Assembly (NCBI RefSeq): GCF_000214495.1
Contig: NZ_AFIJ01000033.1
Location: 1-64,000 of the forward strand
Length of the DNA: 64,000 nucleotides
From: Megasphaera lornae
GTDB lineage: Bacteria > Bacillota > Negativicutes > Veillonellales > Megasphaeraceae
Direction of reading: 5' to 3'
Position numbers and translations under genes: made by a program. The notes below the pieces were generated by a model. It had not been told where the DNA came from. It saw nothing but the letters and a program-made list of their open reading frames with translations, and made no database searches. This document shows, in pieces, positions 33,920 through 43,506 of this stretch (position 1 is the first letter of the stretch; each line of letters begins with the position of its first letter).

Positions 33920-34396
33920 CTATATATGTTTTTTTTGACAATAGGCACGAACAGCCGCTAATACGTGTTGCATTACTGCCTGTAACCGCGCCTCTTGTCC
34001 GTCTAATACTAAATACCCGATCAAGGCTTCTAACGCCGTACTATTGTGATATTCCGCCGCCGAGGCACTTTTCGGTACTTGCGAGTACGCATTGCGGGAA
34101 CGCCGACACAGGGATTTTTCCGCTTCCGTAAGAAACGACTGCAAGCATGTATACACGAAAGATTGACATTTAGCGGAAACAAATTCCGCTGCCAACGCAT
34201 GCAGTACCTGCACTGCAGGAATCCCCAAGGCCGTCAAGCGTCGTCGTAAAAACAAGGCATAATACGCATCCCCTACAAAAGCCAGCGTAATGGCATCCAT
34301 ATGGTACGGCAAAACCTGCGGCACATCCAATTGTCTGTTCTCTACAAATGCGGCATATGCTTTATGTTTCAATGCCTGTACTTGCTGAAATTTCAT
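33920..34396 (-). CDS. mrnC: Mini-ribonuclease III
   Basis: MrnC matures 23S rRNA ends. The 158-residue protein has an RNase III catalytic domain (ITLAFVGDAYYALFLR, AEYHNSTALEALIGYLVL) with conserved acidic residues but no double-stranded-RNA-binding domain. The start at 34396 overlaps the cysS stop (ATGA). Confidence 0.94.
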   Translation of the reverse strand: MKFQQVQALKHKAYAAFVENRQLDVPQVLPYHMDAITLAFVGDAYYALFLRRRLTALGIPAVQVLHALAAEFVSAKCQSFVYTCLQSFLTEAEKSLCRRSRNAYSQVPKSASAAEYHNSTALEALIGYLVLDGQEARLQAVMQHVLAAVRAYCQKKHI

Positions 34397-35838
34397 TTTT
34401 TCCACCGTGCTCCCTGCGGCGAATCTTCGATCGTAATGCCCAACGCCTGTAGCTTATCACGAATCGCATCGGCCAATTCATATTGTTTCTTTTCCCGGCA
34501 TTCCTTACGAATTTCCAATACAGCTTCCACCAGCGCCGCATATTCGGAGGCATCGGCGGACGAGGTCTGTCCGTTCCAAGCCGATTCCAAAATGCCCAAA
34601 ATATCCGTCATCATTTTAAAGATACGTTTCACTTCCGTAATCACGGACGTATCGACAGGCACCCCGTTATTAACCACCGCTTCTCGATAAATATTAACTT
34701 TTTTTGCCAATTCGAACAAGGCGGCCGCCGCCAAAGCGGTATTAAAATCATCACACATAGCAGTTTCAAAATCTTCCGCTACCTGTTGCGCCTCGGTCAA
34801 TAAGGCGGCCGCTTCTGCCGATTTACCGCCGGCCGGCATCGTTGCCAATTCCAATACGTTCATAATAGAAGTACGTAAGCGTTCCAAACTCCGCGTCATT
34901 TCTTCCAAACGGGCATCCGTAAAATCCAACGGACTGCGATAATGATTAGAAATTAAGAAGAAACGAACGGCATCGGGATCATAATATGCCAAAACATCTT
35001 TTACAAGGAAAAAGTTGTGTAACGACTTGCTCATTTTTTCGGAATTAATGGTAATAAACCCATTATGAAGCCAATAGCGAACCATCGGCGAAACGCCCGT
35101 GCAAGCTTCGGATTGAGCAATTTCATTTTCATGATGCGGAAAAATCAAATCGCTGCCGCCGCCGTGAAAATCAAACGTTTTTCCCAAATACTTGCAACTC
35201 ATGGCCGAACATTCTATATGCCAACCGGGACGGCCCTGTCCCCACGGACTTTCCCAAGACGGTTCTCCTTCTTTGGCGCCCTTCCATAACGCAAAATCCA
35301 TGGGATGATGTTTACGCGTATCCACTTCAATACGGGCGCCGGCTTGCATATCGTCCAAGGTACGACCGCTAAGTTTTCCATAGTCGACAAATTTTTCCAC
35401 ACTATAGTATACATCCTGTTCCACCACATATGCCATACCTTTATCCAATAAGGTCTGAATCATTTGAATAATTTCCGGCATATGTTCCGACACGCGCGGA
35501 TATATATCGGCATGACGGACATGCAGCGCATCCATAACATCAAAATAAGAGGCAATATACCGATTGGCAATCGTATCCCAACGTACCTGTTCCCCATTTG
35601 CCGCATGAATAATCTTATCATCTACATCGGTAAAATTTTGTATATGAGTAACGGCATACCCTAAATGTTCCAAATATCGTTTAATAACATCCCACGTAAC
35701 AAACGGTCGGGCATTTCCCATATGCGAATGGTTATACGGGGTAATCCCGCATACATACATTTTTACCTGCCCCGTTGTAAGGGGCACAAATTTTTCTTTT
35801 TTTCTCGTCAACGTATTATATACATATAAGTCTCTCAT
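34393..35838 (-). CDS. cysS: Cysteinyl-tRNA synthetase
   Basis: This class I synthetase of 481 residues charges tRNA-Cys. It shows zinc-binding YVCGITPYNHSHMGNAR (HIGH variant), WHIECSAM, the HHENEIAQSEA zinc site and KMSKS. The long reading frame runs upstream through the T-box leader; the start at 35838 fits the family and has SD AGGAGG. It is controlled by a T-box riboswitch and own promoter, so the downstream mrnC-rlmB-rae1-sigH-secG genes should also respond to tRNA-Cys charging unless other promoters intervene. Confidence 0.97.
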   Translation of the reverse strand: MRDLYVYNTLTRKKEKFVPLTTGQVKMYVCGITPYNHSHMGNARPFVTWDVIKRYLEHLGYAVTHIQNFTDVDDKIIHAANGEQVRWDTIANRYIASYFDVMDALHVRHADIYPRVSEHMPEIIQMIQTLLDKGMAYVVEQDVYYSVEKFVDYGKLSGRTLDDMQAGARIEVDTRKHHPMDFALWKGAKEGEPSWESPWGQGRPGWHIECSAMSCKYLGKTFDFHGGGSDLIFPHHENEIAQSEACTGVSPMVRYWLHNGFITINSEKMSKSLHNFFLVKDVLAYYDPDAVRFFLISNHYRSPLDFTDARLEEMTRSLERLRTSIMNVLELATMPAGGKSAEAAALLTEAQQVAEDFETAMCDDFNTALAAAALFELAKKVNIYREAVVNNGVPVDTSVITEVKRIFKMMTDILGILESAWNGQTSSADASEYAALVEAVLEIRKECREKKQYELADAIRDKLQALGITIEDSPQGARWKK

Positions 35839-35859
35839 ACTCCTACCTCCTGCTACGCA

Positions 35860-36108
35860 CACACAAAAAGGGCCGCCATCCCTATACAGAGACGGTGGCC
35901 CGCGATTCCACTCTGCTTTATGGCTATGCCATAATCTCGATACACATAACGGGTGCTGACCGTGCCGGGCTACACTATTCACCGAGCATGCTCACAAAGG
36001 CATCATTGCCGGCTGTAATCCGAACAGGTTTTCAGCTACCCCCGTCCTCTCTGCGGTACATCCGTGCAACTCTTTTTGCTCATCGCATATGACTAACTGT
36101 TTTATTCT
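35860..36108 (-). promoter_or_regulatory. T-box riboswitch leader of cysS
   Basis: Reading the minus strand, a stem I region (GCAGAGAGGACGG, then distal-loop-like GCTGAAAACC) leads to the T-box sequence AGAGTGGAATCGCGGG at about 35897-35912, then a terminator hairpin GGGCCACCGTC..GGATGGCGGCCC with T5 at 35866-35900. The T-box core differs from the common TGGNACCGCG by one base (T for C). The leader should antiterminate when uncharged tRNA-Cys binds; a TGC codon at 35986-35988 is a possible specifier, but I could not fold stem I reliably. Confidence 0.88.
35866..35900 (-). terminator. T-box-controlled terminator of cysS
   Basis: GGGCCACCGTC/GGATGGCGGCCC stem (with small mismatches) and T5; its 5' arm overlaps the T-box sequence, giving the mutually exclusive antiterminator. 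Confidence 0.85.
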
Positions 36109-36111
36109 TTA

Positions 36112-36140
36112 ATACTACTCAAAAACGCCCTGTCTGTCAA
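36112..36140 (-). promoter_or_regulatory. Promoter of the cysS T-box leader
   Basis: TTGACA (36135-36140), 17 nt and TAGTAT (36112-36117) on the minus strand, starting 12 nt after the gltX stop. Confidence 0.65.
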
Positions 36141-36152
36141 GCCGCCGAGTCA

Positions 36153-37610
36153 TCATACCGAACCGCTGCGGGCCAATCGGGCCAACACTTTTTCTCGGCC
36201 CATAAGCGCCACAATCACATGCAAATCGGGACCGTGCATAACGCCGGTCAACGCCACGCGAATCGGCATATAAACAAATTTTCCCTTCACACCGACTTGT
36301 TTTTGCACCTTTTTAAATAACGGTTGCACCGTTGCCGCCGTAACTTCCGGCAACGCCTGCAACTCCTGTGCGAAGCAAGTTAACACCGGTTGCGCAGTTT
36401 CTTCTTGTAAAACAGCTGCCGCCTCTTCATTTTCCGGCGCATATTCTTCTGTAAAGAATACCTTGGAAACCGCTGCTATTTGTGCGCCGTATTGCACGTG
36501 ATCCCGCAATGCCGCCACTACTTGCTTTACCCATTCCCGCCGTTCCGGCGTCAATGTTCCGGACACATAACCGGCATTTTGTAAGTGCGGTAAACAAAGG
36601 GCAAGCAACTCGTCCTCCGTCAATTGTTTCATATAATGAAAATTAATCCAATTTAATTTTTCAATATCAAAAACCGCGGGATTTTTCGCAACTCGTGCCA
36701 ACGTAAATTGCCGAATCAATTCGTCGCGACTGAAAATTTCTTGTTCCGTCCCCGGTGTCCAGCCCAACAAACTCAAAAAATTAATAATCGCTTCCGGCAA
36801 ATAACCTAAATCCCGATATTGTTGCACAGAAGTGGCGCCGTGGCGTTTACTCATTTTCTTTTTATCTTTACCCAAGATCAGCGATACGTGCGCAAAGGTA
36901 GGCGCCTGAAATCCTAAAGCCTTATACAAAACCAGCTGCCGCGGTGTATTGGAAAGATGTTCTTCCGCACGAATCACATGCGTAATATCCATTAGCGCAT
37001 CATCTAAAACAACACAATAATTATATACCGGAATCCCGTCAGACTTGACAATGACAAAATCGCCTACTTTATTGGAATCAAAAGAAACGTGCCCGCGAAC
37101 GAGATCATCAAAGGCCAACGTTTCATTACGAGGCGTTTTAATACGAATGACATACGGACGGCCGGCCGCCAAATACGCTTGTACCGTTTCAGGAGGCAAA
37201 TCCCGACAGGTCCCCGTATATACCGGCGTTTCTCCCTGATCCATTTGTGCCCGCTTTTGCGCTTCCAATTCTTCGGGCGTACAAAAACAATAATATGCCT
37301 TTCCTTCCGCCAACAGTCGATCGGTATATTGTTTATAAATATCCAAGCGTTCGGTTTGCCTATACGGGCCGTGACTCCCGCCCACATCAATGCCTTCATC
37401 CCAAGAAATACCGAGCCACCGCAATGCTTCCTTGATATTTTCTTCCGACTCCCCGGTCGACCGCTTTCTGTCGGTATCTTCAATGCGAACGATAAAATCG
37501 CCGCCTTCATGCTTTGCAATCAAATAATTAAATAATGCCGATCGTGCACCGCCGATATGAAAAGGTCCCGTAGGACTGGGTGCAAAACGAACGCGAAATT
37601 TTTTAGCCAT
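36153..37610 (-). CDS. gltX: Glutamyl-tRNA synthetase
   Basis: This 485-residue class I synthetase has FAPSPTGPFHIGGARSA (HIGH motif), RIEDTDRKRS, YCFCTPEELE, IRAEEHLSN and KKMSKRHG (KMSKS motif). It charges tRNA-Glu; in bacteria without a glutaminyl enzyme it may also charge tRNA-Gln, which cannot be settled here. SD AGGAGG is 12 nt before the ATG, and the gene follows ispDF by 22 nt. Confidence 0.97.
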   Translation of the reverse strand: MAKKFRVRFAPSPTGPFHIGGARSALFNYLIAKHEGGDFIVRIEDTDRKRSTGESEENIKEALRWLGISWDEGIDVGGSHGPYRQTERLDIYKQYTDRLLAEGKAYYCFCTPEELEAQKRAQMDQGETPVYTGTCRDLPPETVQAYLAAGRPYVIRIKTPRNETLAFDDLVRGHVSFDSNKVGDFVIVKSDGIPVYNYCVVLDDALMDITHVIRAEEHLSNTPRQLVLYKALGFQAPTFAHVSLILGKDKKKMSKRHGATSVQQYRDLGYLPEAIINFLSLLGWTPGTEQEIFSRDELIRQFTLARVAKNPAVFDIEKLNWINFHYMKQLTEDELLALCLPHLQNAGYVSGTLTPERREWVKQVVAALRDHVQYGAQIAAVSKVFFTEEYAPENEEAAAVLQEETAQPVLTCFAQELQALPEVTAATVQPLFKKVQKQVGVKGKFVYMPIRVALTGVMHGPDLHVIVALMGREKVLARLARSGSV

Positions 37611-37632
37611 GCCGAATACTCCCTCCTATAGC

Positions 37633-38814
37633 TTATACGCTGCGATACTTAATGACCATAGCCGCCGCTTGTGCCGCCATTCCCTCTTCTTTTCCTACAA
37701 ATCCCAAGTGTTCCGTAGTGGTGGCCTTAACAGATACGGCTTCCGGTTCCAATTGCAAAGCCGCCGCAATATTGGCAATCATCTGCGAAACATACGGTTT
37801 AATTTTTGGGCGTTGCGCCAACAAGGTAACATCCACATTGACAATACGACAAGCATTTTCCACTAAAATTTGCCGCACTTTTTGTAATAAAATCACCCCG
37901 GATATATTCTTATATGCCGCATCCGTATCGGGGAAATAGGTACCGATATCTTTCAACCCGGCAGCCCCCAACAACGCGTCTATCACGGCATGTATCAACA
38001 CATCCGCATCGGAATGCCCGGATAAGCCTTTTTCAAAGGGGATTTCCACCCCTCCCAGAATCAACTTGCCATGCGGTTCCAACGGATGCACATCATACCC
38101 GCTGCCCACCCGATGTTCTACGGGCCCCTGCAAATAGAACTCTAAAATAGGCACATCTTCCATGGTAGTAACTTTATGATTCCGTTCATCGCCGGCTAAA
38201 ATCGTAACAGGTTCTCCCAGGGCTTCTACCAGCGACGCATCATCGGTTCCCGTAACATGATGTTTTTTCGCATATTCATGAGCCTTTAACAACAACTCTT
38301 TGTGAAAAATCTGCGGCGTTTGTGCGGCTACCAAGCGACTCCGTTCCAGTGTCCGTACGGACTGTGTGCCATACATGGAATCGCCGCTGCGCAACTTGAT
38401 TGTATCTTTGACGGGAATAGCATAAATAGCGGCCCTCGACGTTTTCATAACCGCCAGCGCATTATCGAACCATTCCGGGCCGGCTAAGGGACGAGAACCG
38501 TCATGTACCATTACGATATCCGTATCGTCTGCCGTGGCCGCTAACCCGTTATATACGGAATCTCCCCGTTCCGCCCCGCCCAACACATAACGTACGGGGA
38601 CAGACGGATGAAGTGCTTCCGTCACCTGCACAATATCATGATAGTCGCATTCCGCATGCACCACAATTACTTCTCGTACCGATTTTGCCGCAAATACATG
38701 TTCCAATGTATGTTGTAATACGGGCTTACCGCATAAAGGATAAAATAATTTATTTCGTTCATAACCGAACCGTCGTCCCGAACCGGCGGCGACAATAATT
38801 ACAGAAACCTTCAA
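37633..38814 (-). CDS. ispDF: Bifunctional IspD-IspF (MEP isoprenoid pathway)
   Basis: The 393-residue protein fuses two MEP-pathway enzymes. Residues 1-230 are IspD (VIIVAAGSGRRFG nucleotide-binding loop, MVHDGSRPL, GTDDASLVE), which makes CDP-methylerythritol. Residues 235-393 are IspF (RVGSGYDVHPLE, SGHSDADVLIHAVIDALLGAAGLKDIG, KATTTEHLGFVG), which forms the cyclodiphosphate. IspE, the intervening step, is absent from the window. The start codon appears to be TTG at 38814, with SD GGAGGAG over the yacL stop. Confidence 0.95.
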   Translation of the reverse strand: MKVSVIIVAAGSGRRFGYERNKLFYPLCGKPVLQHTLEHVFAAKSVREVIVVHAECDYHDIVQVTEALHPSVPVRYVLGGAERGDSVYNGLAATADDTDIVMVHDGSRPLAGPEWFDNALAVMKTSRAAIYAIPVKDTIKLRSGDSMYGTQSVRTLERSRLVAAQTPQIFHKELLLKAHEYAKKHHVTGTDDASLVEALGEPVTILAGDERNHKVTTMEDVPILEFYLQGPVEHRVGSGYDVHPLEPHGKLILGGVEIPFEKGLSGHSDADVLIHAVIDALLGAAGLKDIGTYFPDTDAAYKNISGVILLQKVRQILVENACRIVNVDVTLLAQRPKIKPYVSQMIANIAAALQLEPEAVSVKATTTEHLGFVGKEEGMAAQAAAMVIKYRSV

Positions 38815-38821
38815 TATAAAC

Positions 38822-40006
38822 CTACTCCTCCGCTGTTTTTACAAAAATCATGCGTCCCGCCGCCGTCTGCAACACGGAAGTCACCATAACCGACACGGTC
38901 TTGCCGATATACTTTTCCCCGTTTTCCACGACAATCATTGTGCCGTCTTCTAAATATGCGACTCCCTGATGTTCTTCCTTACCGGCCTTGACCACCATGA
39001 CCTGCATTTGTTCTCCCGGAATGCGTGCCGGCTTCAACGCATTGGACAATTCGTTAATATTCAAAACGACAACACCTTGTAAGGCGGCAACTTTATTCAA
39101 ATTATAATCCGTCGTAACCACTTTGGCACGGATTTTGCGCCCTAAGCGAACCAGTTTGGAATCGACGCCCTGTGTATCTTCAAAATCATCATTTAAAATA
39201 CGTACTTCCACATATTTTTCTTCTTGAATTTGTTTTAAAATATCAAGTCCGCGACGCCCTTTATTCCGCTTGAGCGAATCGGAAGAATCCGCAATAAGTT
39301 GTAATTCTTCCAACACAAACACGGGCACCAATAACGGTCCTTCCAAAAAGCCGGTGCTGCATATTTCCGCAATACGTCCGTCAATAATGGCGCTCGTATC
39401 CAGTAATTTTCCGGAAAATTCCTCGCGTTTTCCCTTCCCCGCTTCCCGCTGCTGTCGGCCCATACGCAGGGAAGAAACAAAAGACAAAATTTCCGTTTTT
39501 TTCTTTAACGCCACACTGATGCCGGCATAACCGAAAATCACGCTGAATACAATAGGACCGTACGCGCCGATAATAGGTAAACGGGAAAAAGTCAAGCCGA
39601 CCAAATTCGCAATAATAAGTCCGAAAAGCAACCCCAATGTACCTATAATCAAGTCCTGTCCTTCAAAGTCTCCCAACCCCGCTTCAATACGATGAATAGA
39701 CTGCCAAATCGCGCGAATCGCAAAGGGCGAAAGCAAAAATCCCACTACGCCGCCGCACACGGCACCTAAAAAATAAACCGCCGCCTTGGCCAACGTAGTA
39801 CCGAAAATACTGCCGTTAAAAAAGTCCAATCCCACTTCCCGATCAAAGAAAGCAGACGCAATAAACCGATCGGCAAGCAGTACGAACACCACCATGAAAA
39901 TTAAAACCATGACACCTTTCATAATGTTGTCGGCAATGACCAGACTATTAAACTTTTTTGTTCCCTTCGTGGTTTTGTCGTCCCTATGCGACATGTTTTC
40001 ATTCAT
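38822..40006 (-). CDS. yacL: PIN/TRAM-domain membrane protein (YacL family)
   Basis: The 394-residue protein has four probable N-terminal membrane segments (about residues 30-50, 72-95, 120-140 and 145-165), a PIN nuclease domain (KLLDTSAIIDGRIAEI, LEELQLIADSSD, VVTTDYNLNKVA supplying the acidic site) and a C-terminal TRAM domain (QGVAYLEDGTMIVVENG). It is the yacL of the radA-yacL-ispD cluster of Bacillus. Its RNA target is not known to me. Confidence 0.92.
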   Translation of the reverse strand: MNENMSHRDDKTTKGTKKFNSLVIADNIMKGVMVLIFMVVFVLLADRFIASAFFDREVGLDFFNGSIFGTTLAKAAVYFLGAVCGGVVGFLLSPFAIRAIWQSIHRIEAGLGDFEGQDLIIGTLGLLFGLIIANLVGLTFSRLPIIGAYGPIVFSVIFGYAGISVALKKKTEILSFVSSLRMGRQQREAGKGKREEFSGKLLDTSAIIDGRIAEICSTGFLEGPLLVPVFVLEELQLIADSSDSLKRNKGRRGLDILKQIQEEKYVEVRILNDDFEDTQGVDSKLVRLGRKIRAKVVTTDYNLNKVAALQGVVVLNINELSNALKPARIPGEQMQVMVVKAGKEEHQGVAYLEDGTMIVVENGEKYIGKTVSVMVTSVLQTAAGRMIFVKTAEE

Positions 40007-40097
40007 AACCGTACCACTTCCTTATGAGCATACATTGCCACAAATAACCATCTAACTATACCATATTTTACGTAAATATACTACTGACGAAAAAATT

Positions 40098-41489
40098 TTA
40101 ATTTTTATTACCGAATGAAAACGCCGTTTCCAAGGCCTCACGCAATGTTTTTACATAATACAGATGACAACCGGTAATATTCTCTCCCTGTACTTCTTCC
40201 CGATTCCCGTACGGAAGAATACAAGCGTTAAATCCCAATTTCACCCCTTCCCGTACGCGACGTGCCGCATGGGATACACGACGTATATCGCCGGTTAGCC
40301 CCACTTCTCCCAGCACCAGCAACCGCCCGTCCAAAGGCCGATCCTGCATACCGGAACAAATCGCCGCCGCTACCGCTAAATCCGCCGCCGTTTCCGATAT
40401 TTTCAAACCGCCGACAATATTAATATACACATCTTGTGTGTTAACCTGCAAGCCCGCTCTTTTTTCCAATACAGCCAACAAAATAAGCAACCGATTATAA
40501 TCCATCCCCGAAGCGGTTCGCCGCGGCACCGGAAATACGGACCGCGTAGTCAACGCCTGTATTTCCGTCAATAACGGGCGCAGTCCGTCCATAACCGCCA
40601 CAATTGCGGACCCGGCAGGTGCCGCCGTTCGTTCCGCTAAAAATAAGCGGGACGGATTGGTCAACTCCGCCAAGCCGCCGGCCTTCATAGTAAACAGTCC
40701 CGACTCCCGGGTGGAACCGAACCGATTTTTAATGCTTCGCAATACACGAAATTGATAATTTTTTTCTCCTTCAAAATATAACACCGTATCCACCATATGT
40801 TCCAACACGCGCGGACCGGCAATATTTCCGTCTTTCGTTACATGACCGATAATCAGAACCGTAATACCCTCGCTTTTGGCAAAGGTCAATAAGGTTCCGG
40901 TACATTCCCGAATTTGCGCCAAACTTCCCGGTGTACCGTCACTTTCCCCGCAAAACATGGTTTGAATCGAATCAATAATAACCAATGCCGGACGTCGTGT
41001 CCCGGCTTCACGCAAAATGTTTTCCAAGGAGGTCTCCGCCTGCACAATAATCTCGGTCCCGGTAATCCCTAACCGTTGTGCGCGCATTTTTATTTGTGCG
41101 GCCGATTCTTCTCCGCTGCCGTAAAGTACCGCATATCCTTGTTTTCCGATAGCCGCCGCCAATTGTAACACCAAGGTCGATTTGCCGATCCCCGGATCAC
41201 CGCTGAGCAATACGATTGACCCTCGTACCAGCCCGCCGCCGAGCACCCGATCCAATTCCCCTATATGTGTTTCCAAACGACTTGTAGCTTCCATAGCAAT
41301 CGCCGATAAAACGGTCGGTGCCGCCGCCTCTCCCTGCCGTTTACGACGGCGATTGGTACTTGTCGCAGCCGGAGTGACCGTTTGTTCGATTAACGTATTC
41401 CATGCCCCGCATTGCGGACACTTTCCCAGCCATCGTGAAGATATTGAACCGCATGCTTTACAAACATATTGTGTTTTACTTTTTGCCAT
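40098..41489 (-). CDS. radA: DNA repair protein RadA (Sms)
   Basis: RadA is a RecA-like, DnaB-related helicase that extends recombination D-loops. The 463-residue protein has the N-terminal zinc finger (CKACGSISSRWLGKCPQCGAW), Walker A SGDPGIGKSTL, the KNRFGS motif (IKNRFGSTRE) and a C-terminal Lon-protease-like domain (INIVGGLKISETAADLAVAAA). It starts 14 nt inside the mcsB end, so mcsB and radA are directly coupled, leaving no room for the clpC usually found between them. Confidence 0.96.
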   Translation of the reverse strand: MAKSKTQYVCKACGSISSRWLGKCPQCGAWNTLIEQTVTPAATSTNRRRKRQGEAAAPTVLSAIAMEATSRLETHIGELDRVLGGGLVRGSIVLLSGDPGIGKSTLVLQLAAAIGKQGYAVLYGSGEESAAQIKMRAQRLGITGTEIIVQAETSLENILREAGTRRPALVIIDSIQTMFCGESDGTPGSLAQIRECTGTLLTFAKSEGITVLIIGHVTKDGNIAGPRVLEHMVDTVLYFEGEKNYQFRVLRSIKNRFGSTRESGLFTMKAGGLAELTNPSRLFLAERTAAPAGSAIVAVMDGLRPLLTEIQALTTRSVFPVPRRTASGMDYNRLLILLAVLEKRAGLQVNTQDVYINIVGGLKISETAADLAVAAAICSGMQDRPLDGRLLVLGEVGLTGDIRRVSHAARRVREGVKLGFNACILPYGNREEVQGENITGCHLYYVKTLREALETAFSFGNKN

Positions 41490-42522
41490 CGTCGTCTCCC
41501 TGTACCTTTACTGCCGCTAAAATGGAATGAATTTCCCGCGCTCTTCTGCGCACGGAGGTCTCCGCATCTTCCTCCTCATGAGCGGGCAATACCTTGCGCA
41601 AAGCGGCAAACGTGTAAGACGGACCTTGTAACAGCCCGCTCGTGATTCCCCATTGTACAGCACCGGCCAAACGACCGCCTTCCGCTTCCGTCACTCTGTA
41701 CGCATACCGCAAAATTCCGTAGGCCCGATAAATCCGATCCCGCAAAAAATCAGCTTTACTCACTTGCCAATGCCGCCTATATTTTCGTTCTTCTTGAATT
41801 AGTACGGCAGCCGCATTATCCACTCGTCGGATCAGCTCTTCTTCCGTCAATCCCAGGGTAATTTGATTGGACAGCTGAAAAACCTGCCCTTCTTCTCCGG
41901 CATCCGTATAAAGCGTTAATCCCGGCCGCACTGCACGTTGCAAAATTCGCGCTATCCGCCGACTGCCGACCAATGCCGGCAAATGAAGCAATACACTCAC
42001 TTCCATTCCGGTTCCCAACCGCGCGGGATTGGCAGTAACATATCCGAATTCATCATGAAACGCAAAAGGCAACACGGCTTCCAGCCGATCATCATAACCA
42101 TCGGCACATTCCCGACATCGTGCCAATTGCAAACCGTTATGAACCACACTGATTTGTACATGGTCTTCCGTGTTAACGCGGATAACAGCTCCTTCATCCC
42201 CTCTCACCGCCACTGCCGAACCGACGATTTGTTCCGTCGGCAGCAGCAAATGTCGGCGTATATACCATGCACGTTCCCGCACGGACGCAGTTTCGGCATC
42301 CCACCATTGCCACGTCTGCGCTTCCCCGGATGCCAGACGTGAAATACAGGAATGAATCCTTGTAGAAAGTTGTCGTCGCCCTTCAGGAGATAAAAAAGGC
42401 GAAAACGCATACGATGTTAAATTACGATGTAACGTAATGCGACTTTCCAAAACAATATCCGCTTCCGGTGCCGCCTCATATTGCCATAAAGCCGGCCTGT
42501 CATCCAGCTTTACTTTCATCAT
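41476..42522 (-). CDS. mcsB: Protein arginine kinase
   Basis: McsB phosphorylates arginine residues, marking proteins for ClpCP. The 348-residue protein is a phosphagen-kinase relative: LESRITLHRNL (SRIRLARNL motif), LLLPTEQIVG, VRVNTEDHVQI-like IRVNTEDHVQISV, and a helical C terminus. It follows mcsA by 9 nt; two adjacent ATGs (42522 and 42519) share SD GGAGG. Its normal partner protease subunit clpC is missing from this operon. Confidence 0.93.
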   Translation of the reverse strand: MMKVKLDDRPALWQYEAAPEADIVLESRITLHRNLTSYAFSPFLSPEGRRQLSTRIHSCISRLASGEAQTWQWWDAETASVRERAWYIRRHLLLPTEQIVGSAVAVRGDEGAVIRVNTEDHVQISVVHNGLQLARCRECADGYDDRLEAVLPFAFHDEFGYVTANPARLGTGMEVSVLLHLPALVGSRRIARILQRAVRPGLTLYTDAGEEGQVFQLSNQITLGLTEEELIRRVDNAAAVLIQEERKYRRHWQVSKADFLRDRIYRAYGILRYAYRVTEAEGGRLAGAVQWGITSGLLQGPSYTFAALRKVLPAHEEEDAETSVRRRAREIHSILAAVKVQGDDDGKK

Positions 42523-42531
42523 TCTTCCTCC

Positions 42532-42981
42532 TTACTGTTTTCTCATACGCTCCTTCAACTGCCCATATTCCTCGCGTATACGCGCCGCTTCTTCCGAACG
42601 GCCTGCCCGTACTGCCGCCTGTAACTGTTGATACAATCGCCGTACACGAATATCCGTAGAAAAGACGCCGTGTCCGTGATTCGGTACTTTTCCCGGATGA
42701 TGCACCGCACCCTGCACGCGTTGTAACACCTGTACCAATTCTTCATAAAACGTCGTATAACACCGGGCGCACCCGACTAATCCCGTTTGCTGAAATTGAC
42801 TGTACGTACAACCGCATTGCGGACACCGTCGCTCCGATTCCGCCTCATCCGCACCATACGTCAATAAGCGAAAAAACGTCGCATCCCGTGCCCCGCCGTC
42901 GGCCGCTGCCGAAAACAGCCCTTTTCCTTTACCCGTCAGTACACGAAATACCGGTTGCTTTTCATCCTCTTTTTTGACCAT
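42532..42981 (-). CDS. mcsA: McsA, zinc-finger/UVR activator of McsB
   Basis: The 149-residue product has one four-cysteine zinc finger (CPQCGCTYSQF..GLVGCARCYTTF) and a C-terminal UVR helix pair (LYQQLQAAVRAGRSEEAARIREEY). McsA normally carries two CxxC pairs more at the N terminus; this one keeps just the second finger, with a divergent N-terminal segment. The start at 42981 has SD AAGGGGGG. The ctsR-mcsA-mcsB order supports the call. Confidence 0.88.
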   Translation of the reverse strand: MVKKEDEKQPVFRVLTGKGKGLFSAAADGGARDATFFRLLTYGADEAESERRCPQCGCTYSQFQQTGLVGCARCYTTFYEELVQVLQRVQGAVHHPGKVPNHGHGVFSTDIRVRRLYQQLQAAVRAGRSEEAARIREEYGQLKERMRKQ

Positions 42982-42994
42982 TGTCCCCCCCTTG

Positions 42995-43450
42995 TCAACG
43001 CATCCGCAAAGATGCCAAAACCCGACTGATAACAGCCATTCGCTGCTGCTCATCTTTCACTTCTTTAAACAGCGCTTCAAACATATGATGCAACAACACC
43101 GCTTCCCGCTTACCCAGACGCTGCTGATTCAATAACCGATATAATAACGCATCCAAATCTTTCAGGCTCACCGTAATCACAGGCATCTGTTCTTTTCGTA
43201 TAGCCGGTGCATGCTCTTTCTTTTTATCGCTTACGCGAACAATGCGTACAAAACCGCCGCTGCCCCGTCGTGATTCCACTTGAAAGCCTTTATCGTTGGA
43301 AAAACGTGTACTCAGCACATAGCTGATTTGTGAAGGAGCGCAATTCAACTCATCGGCCAATTCATTTCGCTTTAAAACGACATGCTCTTCCTGCTCTTTT
43401 AATAATTTATGTAAAATAAGTTTTTCTATTTCATCCGCCAATACACTCAT
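42995..43450 (-). CDS. ctsR: CtsR transcriptional repressor
   Basis: CtsR represses heat-shock protease genes. The 151-residue protein has the N-terminal winged helix (LADELNCAPSQISYVLSTRF), the glycine-rich wing ESRRGSGGFVRIVR that senses heat, and a C-terminal dimer domain. It begins the ctsR-mcsA-mcsB-radA-yacL... series, preceded by a good promoter carrying a CtsR half-site. Confidence 0.95.
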   Translation of the reverse strand: MSVLADEIEKLILHKLLKEQEEHVVLKRNELADELNCAPSQISYVLSTRFSNDKGFQVESRRGSGGFVRIVRVSDKKKEHAPAIRKEQMPVITVSLKDLDALLYRLLNQQRLGKREAVLLHHMFEALFKEVKDEQQRMAVISRVLASLRMR

Positions 43451-43506
43451 TACTACTCACCTGCTTTTTTCTTACTTCGTATTTACTGCAGTATCATCTT
43501 ATTTTT

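Noticed and set aside
35839..35982. N-terminal extension of cysS
   Set aside because: It translates the T-box and terminator; the ATG at 35838 has SD AGGAGG and matches the family start.
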